From Mycobacterium saskatchewanense (GTDB lineage: Bacteria > Actinomycetota > Actinomycetes > Mycobacteriales > Mycobacteriaceae), in the NCBI RefSeq assembly GCF_010729105.1, contig NZ_AP022573.1, positions 2,418,001-2,482,000 on the forward strand: a DNA stretch of 64,000 nt, given 5' to 3'. The notes under the pieces are model-generated. The model was not told the DNA's origin. It ran no database searches and saw only the letters and a list, made by a program, of their open reading frames with translations. Shown one piece after another: positions 51,575-63,560 of the stretch; the stretch's first letter is position 1, and each line of letters starts with the position of its first letter. A program made the position numbers and the translations under genes.

Positions 51575-52634
51575 TCAGCAGATGCGCGGAAGTTGTTCGC
51601 CGAGTTGACGTTCGATGACGTGCGCGGTTCCGAACGGTGTCTTTCCGACGACCATGCCGGGATGCTCGGCCACCACTCGACCGATGATCGCGGCATTCGT
51701 TCCCTCGGGCCGTGACCGCATCGCGTCGAGCACCGCCTCGCTGCGCCCGGGGTCGACGAATGCCACAATCTTGCCCTCGTTGGCCACCTGGAGCGGATCC
51801 AACCCCAGAAACGAGCATGCCGAGGAAACCGTCTCGGGGATAGGAATTCTCGCCTCCTCGAGCTCGACGCCGACCGAGGCGGCGCGCGCGATCTCGGCAA
51901 CGGATGCGACGAGCCCGCCCCGGGTGGGGTCCCGCAGCGCATGCACCGCGGGGCCGCCGGCGGCGAGCATGGCGCCGACCAGCCGGTGCAGCGGTGCGCT
52001 GTCACTGGTGACCACGGTGCCGAAGTCGATGCCCTCGCGCAGACTCATGACCGCCACGCCGTGTTCGCCGAGATTGCCCGACACGACGATGTGGTCGCCC
52101 GGCCGTGCGCGCTCCGGGCCGATGTGCACACCGGCGGGTACCACGCCGACCCCGGCGGTGTTGATGAAGAGCTGGTCCGCACCGCCTTTCGCCACGACTT
52201 TGGTGTCGCCGGTGACGACGGCGACGCCGGCGTTCGCGGCCGCCTTACCCATGGTCTCGGCGATCGCGCCGAGCACGTCTAATTCGAGCCCCTCTTCGAG
52301 GATGAACCCGGCCGTCAGCGCGAGCGGTTGGGCGCCACTGCATGCCAGGTCGTTGATGGTGCCGTTGACCGCCAGGTCGCCGATGTTGCCGCCGGGAAAG
52401 AACAACGGCTGCACCACGTAGGAATCGGTGGTCAGTGCGACACGCCCGCCGGTGATGTCGAGCAGTGCCGAATCGCGGGCGGGCCCGGCAGGCGCGCCGA
52501 GCGCGGGGAGGAAGAGGTTCTCGATGAGCTCTTCTGACAGGACGCCGCCGCCGCCATGGCCCAGCACGACCCGTTTCGTGTCGCGCAGCGGCAGCGGGCA
52601 CACCCAGTCGGCCGGGTCGATGCCGCTGGGTCGC

Positions 52635-52642
<8 letters not shown>
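51575..52642 (-). CDS. hypE: Hydrogenase maturation protein HypE
   Basis: A 355-residue PurM-like ATPase that dehydrates a C-terminal thiocarboxamide to thiocyanate, the source of the CN ligands. The C-terminal PRIC ends with the required Cys. [15 protein letters not shown] opens the fold, [17 protein letters not shown] is the ATP region and [17 protein letters not shown] the second. GTG at 52642 overlaps the hypD stop by eight bases; a TTG five codons upstream is an alternative. Operon order is hypF-hypC-hypD-hypE. The enzyme needs HypF, encoded upstream in the same operon. Confidence 0.94.
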
Positions 52643-53734
<1,092 letters not shown>

Positions 53735-53738
<4 letters not shown>

Positions 53739-54010
53739 GCCGGCTCCCTGCTGCCCTGGCCCTCGTCACCGGCCAGTTCCTCGTCCAGCACGCCCAGCTC
53801 GTGGAACATCCGCAGGGTTTCGTTCGCCGATGCTTCGTCGAGCCGAGTGATGGCGAATCCCGCGTGGACGATCGTGTACTCCCCGACTTGCATGTCCGGA
53901 AGGTAGGCGAGGCATACGGTCTTGGTGGTACCGCCGAAATCGGCGGTGCACATTCGTGTGCCCGCCTCATCCCACGTGTCGACTATCCTGCCGGGAATTC
54001 CGAGACACAT
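53735..54010 (-). CDS. hypC: Hydrogenase maturation chaperone HypC
   Basis: A 91-residue HypC/HupF chaperone. It starts [10 protein letters not shown]: Cys2 carries the Fe(CN)2CO unit to the large subunit and binds Hyp[24 protein letters not shown] and [11 protein letters not shown] follow as expected. ATG at 54010 is inside the last 28 bp of hypF, so the genes overlap. Slightly longer than the E. coli protein at the C-terminus ([16 protein letters not shown]), an acidic tail seen in some actinobacteria. Confidence 0.95.
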
Positions 54011-56301
54011 CCGGCGTCTCCTCTCTCGTGAAGCTTCTGGCGCATCCGCGCCGCGATGACGGCCTGACCGAGCGCCAGGCCGCCGTCGTTGCACGGCAAC
54101 ACTCCATGGGTCAGCACTTCGAAACCGTTGCCGGTCAACTCTTTGCGAAGACCGTCGAGCAGCAGCCGGTTGACGAAGACGCCCCCCGTCAGCCCGATGG
54201 TTCCGATGCCAACCGCCGCCTGACGGACCGCCCGCGCCGTGGCTCTCACGACGGCGTCGTGGAAGCCCGCCGCCAAATTCTCTTGCGCTGTGCCCGCCCG
54301 CAGGCCCCGCACCAGTTCGGTGATCAGCGGCGCCGGATCGAGCACCCCCTGGGCCACCTCGAAGTCCAGCGGCACGGCGCGACCGCGGCGCGCGAGGTGC
54401 TCGAGTTCCACGGCCGCCTGCCCCTCGTAGGTGACGGTGTGGCACACGTCGAGCAGGCTGGCGACCGCGTCGAAGAGGCGACCCATGCTGCTGGTGGTGA
54501 CGCATCCGATGCCGCGCGGTATCTGTTGGGCGAGGACCTGACGCGCCTGCTCGCCGAGGTGGCGGACCGCCGGAATGTCCCCCTCCCATTCGAGGCCGGC
54601 CCGGTGCAGCAGGTCGAGCGCGATCCGGCCGGGGTGGCGCACCGCACCCTCGCCGCCGGGCAGAGCGAACGGTTTCAGATGCCCGGCCCTGGTGAACGCC
54701 GCGGGGTCGGTCACCAGCAATAGCTCGCCGCCCCAGATGGTGCCGTCGGTGCCGTAGCCCGTGCCATCGAAGGCGACCGCAAGCATCGGGGTGCCGAGCC
54801 GTCCGTGTTCGGCCAGGAGCGACACCGCGTGCGCGTGATGGTGCTGCACCCGCATCACGGGCTGGCCGCGTCGGCGGGCCCAGCCGCTGGTGGCGTACGA
54901 AGGATGCAGGTCACACGCGACGGCGGCGGCATGGCGGTCGGTCATGAAAGCCAGGTGGTGCAGGGCGGATTCGAAGCTGGTCTGGGTGCGCGGGTCGGCC
55001 ATATCACCCAGGTGCGCGGACAGGTGGGCGTGGCCGTCGGTGCCCATCAGGCAAAACGTGGTCTTGAGGTCACCGCCGGTGGCCAGGATCACCTCACCGT
55101 CGCCGGTGTCGACCGATACCGGCAGGGGTGCGTAGCCCCGAGACCGTCGAATCGGCACCACGGCACCGTCGCGGTCGACGGTGACCACCGAATCTTCACA
55201 GGGCACATGGATGGGCCGGTCGTGGGTGAGCACCGCGTCAGCCAGGCCGTCGACCCAGGTCAGATCGGCATCGCGAAAGACGATGGGGGATCCGCCGCTG
55301 TTGGCGGAAGTCATGACCAGCGGCGTCGCGCCGAGTCTGTCGAACAGAAGATGGTGCGCGGGCGAATACGCCAGCATCACCCCGAACTCGGACAGACCGG
55401 GCGCCACGCCAGGCAGCGCCGCGTCGTCACGAGCGGGCACCAGGACGATCGGCGCAGCCGGTGACCGCAGTAGGTCTGCCGCAGCGGCATCGATGCGACC
55501 AATGCTCCGCGCCGCGGCAAGATCGGCAACCATCAACGCGAAAGGCTTGGCGGGGCGACACTTTCGGTCGCGAAGGGCTGCCACCGCCGTGGGGTTGTCG
55601 GCCCGGCAGGCCAGGTGGAACCCTCCGATGCCCTTCACCGCGACGATGAGACCGTCATCGAGGGCCCGAGCGGCGGCCGCGATCGGGTCGGCCCCGTCCC
55701 CGGGACCGTGCCAAGTCAACCTTGGCCCGCAGTCGGGGCAGGCGATGGTCTGCGCGTGGAACCGCCGATCGGTGGGATCGGCGTATTCGGCCGCGCACGA
55801 TGCGCACATCGGGAAGTGCGCCATGGTGGTCGATGGCCGGTCGTAGGGCAGGTCGGTGATCACCGTGTAGCGCGGGCCGCAGTTGGTGCAGGTGATGAAG
55901 GGATGGCCGTGCCGGCGATCGGCGGGATCACGGAGTTCGCGCAGACAGTCGGCGCAGACGGCGATGTCCGGCGGCACCAGGGTGCGACGGGCGTCGCCCG
56001 CCCGGCTGTCGACGATCCGGAACCCGGGCTCCCCGCTGGGCGGTAGCGGAATGGCCGCGATGGAGTCGATGCGGGCCATCGGCGGCCGGTCGGCGCTGAT
56101 CGCGGATATCGCGGCTTCGACCGCGTCCGGCGCACCCTCGAGTTCGCAATGCACCGACCCGGAGTCGTTGTAGACGCAGCCGGCCAGGCCGTGACGTGCG
56201 GCGATACGGGCGACTGCCGGACGAAATCCGACGCCTTGGACCACGCCCGCGATGTCGAGGCGCAGCCGCACGGTCGTCACCGCGTCATGCCGACTGCCCA
56301 C
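53983..56301 (-). CDS. hypF: Carbamoyltransferase HypF
   Basis: A 772-residue multi-domain enzyme that takes carbamoyl phosphate and loads HypE's Cys. The N-terminal acylphosphatase (VVQGVGFRPAVARIA) is followed by two zinc fingers, CADCLRELRDPADRRHGH..CTNCG and CASCAAEY..CPDCG. A YrdC domain (MTSANSGGSPIVF) and a Kae1-like carbamoyl transferase domain with VQHHHAHAVSLLAEHG and AFDGTGYGTDGTIWGGE complete the order. GTG at 56301 has AGGAGG six bases upstream. All domains present in the usual order. Confidence 0.95.
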   Translation of the reverse strand: MGSRHDAVTTVRLRLDIAGVVQGVGFRPAVARIAARHGLAGCVYNDSGSVHCELEGAPDAVEAAISAISADRPPMARIDSIAAIPLPPSGEPGFRIVDSRAGDARRTLVPPDIAVCADCLRELRDPADRRHGHPFITCTNCGPRYTVITDLPYDRPSTTMAHFPMCASCAAEYADPTDRRFHAQTIACPDCGPRLTWHGPGDGADPIAAAARALDDGLIVAVKGIGGFHLACRADNPTAVAALRDRKCRPAKPFALMVADLAAARSIGRIDAAAADLLRSPAAPIVLVPARDDAALPGVAPGLSEFGVMLAYSPAHHLLFDRLGATPLVMTSANSGGSPIVFRDADLTWVDGLADAVLTHDRPIHVPCEDSVVTVDRDGAVVPIRRSRGYAPLPVSVDTGDGEVILATGGDLKTTFCLMGTDGHAHLSAHLGDMADPRTQTSFESALHHLAFMTDRHAAAVACDLHPSYATSGWARRRGQPVMRVQHHHAHAVSLLAEHGRLGTPMLAVAFDGTGYGTDGTIWGGELLLVTDPAAFTRAGHLKPFALPGGEGAVRHPGRIALDLLHRAGLEWEGDIPAVRHLGEQARQVLAQQIPRGIGCVTTSSMGRLFDAVASLLDVCHTVTYEGQAAVELEHLARRGRAVPLDFEVAQGVLDPAPLITELVRGLRAGTAQENLAAGFHDAVVRATARAVRQAAVGIGTIGLTGGVFVNRLLLDGLRKELTGNGFEVLTHGVLPCNDGGLALGQAVIAARMRQKLHERGDAGCVSEFPAG

Positions 56302-56350
56302 CGCGAACCTCCTGAGCAGCGATCGACCCTCACGCCTATGGGCCGGGCGG

Positions 56351-56384
56351 CGCGGGCGGTCTCGCTCAGGCTAGACCGCCCGCG
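56351..56384. promoter_or_regulatory. Strong inverted repeat between divergent hypF and hypA
   Basis: CGCGGGCGGTCT (56351-56362) and AGACCGCCCGCG (56373-56384) are perfect 12-bp arms with a 10-bp loop, 50 bp upstream of hypF and about 95 bp upstream of hypA. Because the genes are divergent a terminator is not needed here. It could be an operator for both transcripts, or a leader hairpin for hypF. Confidence 0.45.
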
Positions 56385-56478
56385 ATGCGGCGACAATCAC
56401 AATTTCGCACACATATTCTGCGCTTTTCCACGCTCACGTTTCGTGACGCCGAAGTCGTTGGCGGTGCAGCATGGTGGG

Positions 56479-56820
56479 GTGCACGAGTTGTCGCTGTGCC
56501 ATGCCATTGCTGGTGTGGTGAAGCCCCATGCGGCCGGCCGTCACGTCGACGTCATCCATGTCCAGGTGGGCGCTCTGCGCCAGGTGGTGCCCGAGTCCCT
56601 GGAATTTTGCTGGGGGCTGGTCTGTCAGCACCTGGACGACAACATGACCGACACCAAGCTGGAACTCGATCTGGTACCCGCCGAGGTGATGTGCCGCGCC
56701 TGCGCCCGGCAGGCGCGGATCGAGTCCCGGTGGTCGGTGTGCTGCCCGGGATGCGACAGCGCGGACGTCCACGTGGTGCGCGGCAACGAGTTCCTAGTCA
56801 CCTCGGTCGAGGTGTCGTGA
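56479..56820 (+). CDS. hypA: Nickel insertion protein HypA
   Basis: A 113-residue nickel metallochaperone. It starts MHELSLCHAIAG with the Ni-binding His2 right after Met. The zinc motif is CRACARQARIE plus CCPGCDS, two CxxC pairs about 14 residues apart. GTG 56479 is fixed by the conserved MHELS beginning; a longer reading frame upstream is antisense to hypF and not used. hypB starts 31 bp later. HypA pairs with HypB to deliver nickel to HucL after HypCDEF have placed the iron unit. Confidence 0.94.
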   Translation: MHELSLCHAIAGVVKPHAAGRHVDVIHVQVGALRQVVPESLEFCWGLVCQHLDDNMTDTKLELDLVPAEVMCRACARQARIESRWSVCCPGCDSADVHVVRGNEFLVTSVEVS

Positions 56821-56851
56821 CTTCTCCGCAGTCCGCGAAAGGTCGAGTTTG

Positions 56852-57658
56852 ATGGGCAGATTCCACCGCCACGACGACGGCACGGTACACGAGCACGATC
56901 TCGACGACGAGGGCCACGGCCACGGGCACGGTGACCACAGCGGGTACACCACGGGTCCACAGCGCGTCGAGGTGCTGGAGTCGATTTTCGCCGAGAACGA
57001 CCTGCGCGCGGGCATCAACCGGCTTGCGTTCGAAAGCAACGGCATCCGCGCCCTGAACCTGATGAGCTCGCCGGGATCCGGCAAAACGACGATCCTGGCC
57101 GCCACCCTGGACGAGCTTGCGGGCGAACTGGCGATCGGAGTCGTCGAAGGCGACATCGCCACCGATCTCGATGCGGTCAAGCTGCACGGCCGGGGCGCGC
57201 AGGTGGCACTGTTGAACACCGGCAACGGGTTCGGCGGCGAGTGCCACCTGGACGCCCCGATGGTCAATCGGGCGCTACAGGACCTCGAGCTGCCGGAACT
57301 GGACATGGTGATCATCGAGAACGTCGGGAACCTGGTATGCCCCGCCGAGTTCGACGTCGGGGAGCACGCCAAGGTAATGGTGTATTCGGTCACCGAGGGT
57401 GAAGACAAACCGCTGAAATACCCGGTGATGTTCCGCTCGGTCGACCTCGTGCTGCTCAACAAGGTCGACCTGGTCCCCTACCTCGATGCCGACGTCGACC
57501 GATACATCGAGCAGGTCCGCAAGATCAATCCGGCCGCGACGGTGTTCCCCGTCAGCGCCCGCACCGGCGACGGCATGTCCGACTGGTTCGACTGGTTGCG
57601 ACAGTTCGCCGGTTCGGGCTCCGGCGCCGCGCCCCTCGTCCGCGACACCTCCGGGTAA
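56852..57658 (+). CDS. hypB: Nickel-binding GTPase HypB
   Basis: A 268-residue SIMIBI GTPase that drives nickel insertion. A His-rich stretch at 5-29 (HRHDDGTVHEHDLDDEGHGH with further His) may store nickel. The P-loop is MSSPGSGKTT (about 71-80), with VEGDIATDLDA and IENVGNLVCPAEFDVGEH as switch and metal-binding regions; Cys and His there bind zinc or nickel. NKVDLVPY is the guanine-specificity motif. ATG at 56852; a TTG one codon before is unlikely. It closes the island. Confidence 0.95.
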   Translation: MGRFHRHDDGTVHEHDLDDEGHGHGHGDHSGYTTGPQRVEVLESIFAENDLRAGINRLAFESNGIRALNLMSSPGSGKTTILAATLDELAGELAIGVVEGDIATDLDAVKLHGRGAQVALLNTGNGFGGECHLDAPMVNRALQDLELPELDMVIIENVGNLVCPAEFDVGEHAKVMVYSVTEGEDKPLKYPVMFRSVDLVLLNKVDLVPYLDADVDRYIEQVRKINPAATVFPVSARTGDGMSDWFDWLRQFAGSGSGAAPLVRDTSG

Positions 57659-57688
57659 ATCGGCCCCCGGAGACGAGCCCACGAGCCG

Positions 57689-58453
57689 CTAACCGAAATG
57701 CGTTTGCGGTCGCGGCAGTGCGACACCGTCGACGGTGATGTCGACCTTTTCGTTGTAAAACGCCACCAGGCCGGCGATCTGGCCGACCGCCGGCAGCGGA
57801 TAGTGATAGGTCCACGCCAGATCCGGCTGCACGGTCGCGCCCGTCCGCACCGACCAGTATCCCGACGTGACCCCCTTGTACGGGCACAGCGTCTGCGTCG
57901 GGCTGGGCTCCAGGTGCTCGAAAGCGACGTCGGTCGGGTCGATGTAATACCTTGTCGGCAAGCCCGTTTCGAATAGCAAAACGGGAGATCCGGTGTCGGC
58001 CAAGGTGACACCGTCGAGCTCTACCCGGATGTGCCGGTGCGAACGCAGGGCGTCGACCCGCGAATACGGGTTGCGCGGGTGGCCGTAGACCGGCTCGTCT
58101 TCCTCGAACCACCGCAACGGCTCCCAGTCGAACCGCACGGTGCCGGCCAGCGGGCCGCCGCCGTCGGCGTCGAACACCCGCGCCGCGGATTCGTAGGTTC
58201 CGGCCGCGCCCACCAGGGAGTGCAGCCGCGACGGACCGAATTGGACTTTCTGCGGGTGGTTCTCGTCGCGCAGAAACTCCCGCCGGACGTCGGCCAGCGG
58301 AACGTAGTACTGCGGGTAGTAGGGCACCTCCCACACGTAGCGGGCCGCGACGGTGTCGAAGACGAGCGCGTCACCGAGATAGCCGCGTACCCGCCGGGGC
58401 GCGGGCTCGATCCGGCCGCGGGCGGCGGCCGCCTGGGGGTAGTCGGCGGTCAT
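57689..58453 (-). CDS. DUF427 family protein (Rv1056-like)
   Basis: A 254-residue protein of two DUF427 domains: one around 20-110 (VRGYLGDALVFDT..YVWEVPYYPQYYVPLADV) and one around 135-245 (RVELDGVTLADTGSPVLLFETGLPTRYYIDPTDV, KGVTSGYWSVRTG). The YYP and YYI patterns with a following Asp-Pro are the family mark. The length equals what I recall for Rv1056. ATG at 58453 is the start that fits. This is the backbone gene that in M. tuberculosis adjoins Rv1057, now 32 kb away. Convergent with hypB by 30 bp. Function unknown. Confidence 0.85.
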   Translation of the reverse strand: MTADYPQAAAARGRIEPAPRRVRGYLGDALVFDTVAARYVWEVPYYPQYYVPLADVRREFLRDENHPQKVQFGPSRLHSLVGAAGTYESAARVFDADGGGPLAGTVRFDWEPLRWFEEDEPVYGHPRNPYSRVDALRSHRHIRVELDGVTLADTGSPVLLFETGLPTRYYIDPTDVAFEHLEPSPTQTLCPYKGVTSGYWSVRTGATVQPDLAWTYHYPLPAVGQIAGLVAFYNEKVDITVDGVALPRPQTHFG

Positions 58454-58463
58454 CGCGAACCCC

Positions 58464-58736
58464 CTACTGGTCCCTGGACGCCAGCCCGGCCGGCGCATGG
58501 CCGATGGCGTTGCGGATGGCGTCGGCCAGCGCGAGGGCGCTTTCCTCGGTGAGTTCGAGAGCCACCCGCGCCGACGGGCCGAGCTGCGGGTTGATCACGT
58601 CGATGTTCACGGTGTGGGCGTAGGGGGCGTGGACGGGATGGTCGACGTACACCGTCGCGCGGCTGGCCCCGAACCAGCCCGTCGCGCCTTTGCCGCTGCC
58701 CTCGATGTCGACGTGCTCGCTCAGATGGGTGCACAT
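58464..58736 (-). CDS. Small conserved protein (DUF6295-like)
   Basis: A 90-residue protein beginning MCTHLSEHVDIEGSGKGATG, with ATVYVDHPVHAPYAHTVNID and GPSARVALELTEESALALA following. I recall this MCT-start, GSGKGATGWF motif as a small family of unknown function, often next to dienelactone hydrolases, as here. It lies 9 bp from the hydrolase and 10 bp from the DUF427 gene on the same strand, so they may form one transcript. No membrane helix or metal site. Confidence 0.75.
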   Translation of the reverse strand: MCTHLSEHVDIEGSGKGATGWFGASRATVYVDHPVHAPYAHTVNIDVINPQLGPSARVALELTEESALALADAIRNAIGHAPAGLASRDQ

Positions 58737-58745
58737 GGGCGATGC

Positions 58746-59501
58746 CTAGCCTTTCAGGTGGGTGGCGAAGAACTCGTCGATGCGGCGCCAGCCGTCCACC
58801 GCCGCCTCGACGCGGTACACCGGCCGGTCGACGGAGAAGAACGCGTGGCCCGCGCCGTCGTACGAGTGGAACTCGTGCGGCTTGCCCAGCTTGGTCAATT
58901 CCGCGTCCAGCGTCGCCACCGCGTCGGGAGCGGGGAACTTGTCCTCGACGCCGAACAGGCCCAGCAGCGGGCAGCTGAGCTTGGGCGCGAGGTGCAGGAT
59001 CGGCTTGATGGCGCGAGGCACCTGCTCGGGCGGCTGCTCGACGACAAAGCCGCCGTAGCAGTCCACCGCGGCGTCCATCGGCAGCGAGCACGCCGCCAGG
59101 AACGCGTGCCGGCCGCCGGAGCAGTGGCCGATCACCCCGACCTTCCCGTTCGCCCCGGGCAGCGAACGCAGCTGCTCGACGGCGCCCGCGACGTCCCCGA
59201 CCAGCCGCTCGTCGGGCACCCCGCCGGCCGCGCGCGCCGCCGCGGCGGCGTCGTCGGGCGAGGCGCCCGGGGCCTCGCGGGAATACAGGTTCGGGGCGAC
59301 CACGTGGTAGCCGCTGTCGGCAAGCCGCCGGACGAACTCCTTGGTCTCGCGGTCGTAGCCGGGCATGTGGTGGATCCAGACGATCCCGCCGCGGGATCCG
59401 TTCGCCAGTGGTGTCGCCTGATATGCCTCGATGTCGTCGCCGCCGTAGCCGGTCATGCTGACCGTCTCGGCTCGGATGGCGTCCGGGCTGACTGCGTTCA
59501 C
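58746..59501 (-). CDS. Dienelactone hydrolase family protein
   Basis: A 251-residue alpha/beta hydrolase. The nucleophile motif is IGHCSGGRHA with Cys near 125, as in dienelactone hydrolases. The acid is probably in GVEDKFPAPD and the His in YDGAGHAFFS. WIHHMPGYDRETKE is near 45. The GTG at 59501 follows GGAGCAGGA. It may act on small lactones or esters; the natural substrate is not evident. Upstream is the unknown membrane-protein gene, 82 bp away. Confidence 0.88.
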   Translation of the reverse strand: MNAVSPDAIRAETVSMTGYGGDDIEAYQATPLANGSRGGIVWIHHMPGYDRETKEFVRRLADSGYHVVAPNLYSREAPGASPDDAAAAARAAGGVPDERLVGDVAGAVEQLRSLPGANGKVGVIGHCSGGRHAFLAACSLPMDAAVDCYGGFVVEQPPEQVPRAIKPILHLAPKLSCPLLGLFGVEDKFPAPDAVATLDAELTKLGKPHEFHSYDGAGHAFFSVDRPVYRVEAAVDGWRRIDEFFATHLKG

Positions 59502-59583
59502 TCCTGCTCCTTGATCTGGCCGCGACGGAGGCGGAGCGCGTGCGGCCCCTCCAGGACTCGCCCCCCCGAAACCAACGTATCCG

Positions 59584-60387
59584 TCAGCGCCGCTTATCGC
59601 GGACTTTGTAGGTGGAGGGCCAGGACTTGCGGGACTCGTCGCCGGTCAGGGGGGTCCCCATGCCCCCGACCTTGACGTTGTACGCCTCCTTGCCCGGGCC
59701 CACCTCGCGGTTGGCGTGTTCCTGCGCCAGGTAATACAGCTCGTCGATGGTGGCCTCGTCGTAGGCGACGAACGATGTTTCGCGCGCCACGTCGTCGATT
59801 CCGGCAAGCATCCGGTCGGGCAGCAATCGCGATGCGAGAGCCGCCAGCCCGAACAGGACGAACGGGATCACCCAGTAGCAGACGAACGACACCGGGGTCT
59901 TCGTGTCGAGCAGGCTGGCCTCCGTGAGACTCGAACGGAGTGCGATCGGCGGGATTACCGACGCCACCGTCATGCCGGCGAACGTCGCGACCCAGAGCCA
60001 GCCCAGCACCGTGACGAGCCGGCCGAAGAGTTCGGTCTTGAGGACGTCGGCGGGCTGCCCGGCGGCCGCGAACGCGCGCACGAACGGCCGCCCGGTGAGC
60101 GCGCCGGCGAGCGCCACCAGCAAAAGCCCGGCGTTGCCGAGCGGCAGGATCCACTGCCGAAGGAAGGACCCGCCGAGGCTGAAAGTCAGCACGGTTAGCA
60201 CGAAAAGAATTGCCAGCGAACCGAGTTCGAACGTTCGCTCCGGCTTCTCGCCGCCGCCCTTCGACGCGTCGTCGCCCATGGCGAGGGCGGCGACGGCGAT
60301 CGCCAGCGCGACCAGCGCGGCGACGCGGAGGGGAACGTTTCCGACCAGCACCCAATAGACGATCCACGGCGCGAGACCAGCCAGCAT
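59584..60387 (-). CDS. Uncharacterised polytopic membrane protein
   Basis: A 267-residue protein with about six membrane helices: APWIVYWVLVGNVPLRVAALVALAIAVAALAM, LAILFVLTVLTF, GNAGLLLVALAGALTG, VLGWLWVATFAGMTVASVI, and FVCYWVIPFVLFGLAALA, listed as landmarks. The C-terminal 80 residues are soluble (DEATIDELYYLAQEHANREVG). I do not recognise the family. Start ATG 60387, or GTG 60393 two codons up. It shares no operon with neighbours. Function unknown; no assignment is made. Confidence 0.65.
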   Translation of the reverse strand: MLAGLAPWIVYWVLVGNVPLRVAALVALAIAVAALAMGDDASKGGGEKPERTFELGSLAILFVLTVLTFSLGGSFLRQWILPLGNAGLLLVALAGALTGRPFVRAFAAAGQPADVLKTELFGRLVTVLGWLWVATFAGMTVASVIPPIALRSSLTEASLLDTKTPVSFVCYWVIPFVLFGLAALASRLLPDRMLAGIDDVARETSFVAYDEATIDELYYLAQEHANREVGPGKEAYNVKVGGMGTPLTGDESRKSWPSTYKVRDKRR

Positions 60388-60634
60388 GCCCACGATTGGC
60401 CAGTGTAGGAGTGCCGCCGCCGCGCGTCTGCGGCGGCAGGCCCGAGCGCGGAAACTTTGGTGTAATGCGCACGCGTTCAAGGGGTTTCGTAAGAGTCGGC
60501 CCGCGGGCCGCCCGGCGCGCGACGAAGGGCACCCGAGCCGGGGGCTTAAGGCCCTTGGCGTCGCGCCCCGGGCGAGGCGAGTGTTGAAGGCCATACACCC
60601 GGGATGAGCGGACGAGCGGGAGGCTGGGCAGGGC

Positions 60635-61639
60635 ATGGGTCCTACGGCAACGCCCGCTGACGGGGTCGTCGCGATCGGCGCATCCGCCGGCGGTATCGAG
60701 GCGCTGTCCGACCTGGCGGCGAGCATGCCGGCCGGGTTCCCGTTCGCGGTCATGGTCGTGACCCACATGGGCCGTAATGCGCCGTCCGTCTTGGCGCGGA
60801 TCATCGATCGCAGCGGCACGTTGCCGGCCACCACGGCGGTCGACGGGGCCGTCCTGGAGCGCGGCCGGATCTACGCCGCGGTGCCCGACCATCACCTGCT
60901 CGCGCGAGGCCACCGGGTGGTCCTGTCGGACGGGCCGTGGGAAAGCGGTCACAGGCCCTCGATCGATGTCCTCTTCCGTTCCGTCGCACTGGATTACGGG
61001 CCACGGGCGATCGGTGTCCTGATGTCGGGGATGCTGGACGACGGGGTGGCCGGGTTACAGGCGATCAAGTCCAAGGGAGGAGTGACCGTGGTCCAGGAAC
61101 CCACCGACGCGCTGTTCCCCGACCTGCCGCGAAACGCCCTGCGGGCCGGCGTGGCCGACCACGCCGTCGCCGCCAGGGAGATCGGCGGCCTCCTCGGGCA
61201 GCTGGTCGAGCGGGGTGTCGAAGCGCCCGAGGCCGACCCGGACGGCCGGCTCGAGTTGGAGAACCGGATCGCGATGGGCAGCCAGTTCGCAGCCTCCGTC
61301 GGCGCCGACGAGCTGGGCCGCCCGACGGGCTATACGTGCCCGAACTGCCACAGTCCGCTCATAGCCGTCTCCGACAACAGCTACCGCTGCCAGGTCGGTC
61401 ACGGCTGGACGGCCGAGGCGTTGTTGTCCGCGCTCGACGACGAGGTTGAAGACGCCGTCTGGATGGTGATCCGGATTCTCAAGGAGAAGGCGAGACTGTC
61501 CCTCCAGCTGGCCGAAAGGCCAGGCGCCGCAGGCGACAGTGAGCGCTACACGGCCTCGGCCCGGCAAGCCCGGCAGACAATTGTGGCGCTGGGCGAGGGC
61601 CTGACCGGCCGCGGTCGGCGGGCACCCGGAAGGAGTTGA
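60635..61639 (+). CDS. CheB-type methylesterase domain protein with Cys-rich motif
   Basis: A 334-residue protein. Residues 1-190 are a CheB catalytic domain without a receiver: IGASAGGIEAL (Ser), THMGRNAPSV (His) and LMSGMLDDGVAGL (Asp). A C-terminal module after 220 holds CPNCHSPLIAVSDNSYRCQVGH, a possible zinc ribbon, and a helical end. Stand-alone CheB domains occur in non-motile mycobacteria and are not linked to chemotaxis there. ATG at 60635. A tiny 47-residue gene follows directly. Substrate unknown. Confidence 0.82.
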   Translation: MGPTATPADGVVAIGASAGGIEALSDLAASMPAGFPFAVMVVTHMGRNAPSVLARIIDRSGTLPATTAVDGAVLERGRIYAAVPDHHLLARGHRVVLSDGPWESGHRPSIDVLFRSVALDYGPRAIGVLMSGMLDDGVAGLQAIKSKGGVTVVQEPTDALFPDLPRNALRAGVADHAVAAREIGGLLGQLVERGVEAPEADPDGRLELENRIAMGSQFAASVGADELGRPTGYTCPNCHSPLIAVSDNSYRCQVGHGWTAEALLSALDDEVEDAVWMVIRILKEKARLSLQLAERPGAAGDSERYTASARQARQTIVALGEGLTGRGRRAPGRS

Positions 61640-61641
61640 CG

Positions 61642-61785
61642 ATGGACACTGACCGCTACCTCGACGCCATCAAGCGGCTGCTCAGCGCCGAGACCTATTT
61701 CCGCAGGCACGAGCGCAGGCACGAGGAGGTCGAGGCGGAAGAAACGGAGCGACCGGGGCCCGAGGCGGCGCCGAACACGAAGTGA
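61642..61785 (+). CDS. Tiny protein coupled to the CheB-like gene
   Basis: A 47-residue product, MDTDRYLDAIKRLLSAETYF at its start and rich in Arg, His and Glu after that (FRRHERRHEEVEAEE). ATG 61642 follows AAGGAG at good spacing and only 2 bp past the CheB stop, which supports translation. It resembles a short helical or coiled-coil peptide. No family recognised. Too short for most automated finders. Confidence 0.65.
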   Translation: MDTDRYLDAIKRLLSAETYFRRHERRHEEVEAEETERPGPEAAPNTK

Positions 61786-61786
61786 G

Positions 61787-63560
<1,774 letters not shown>

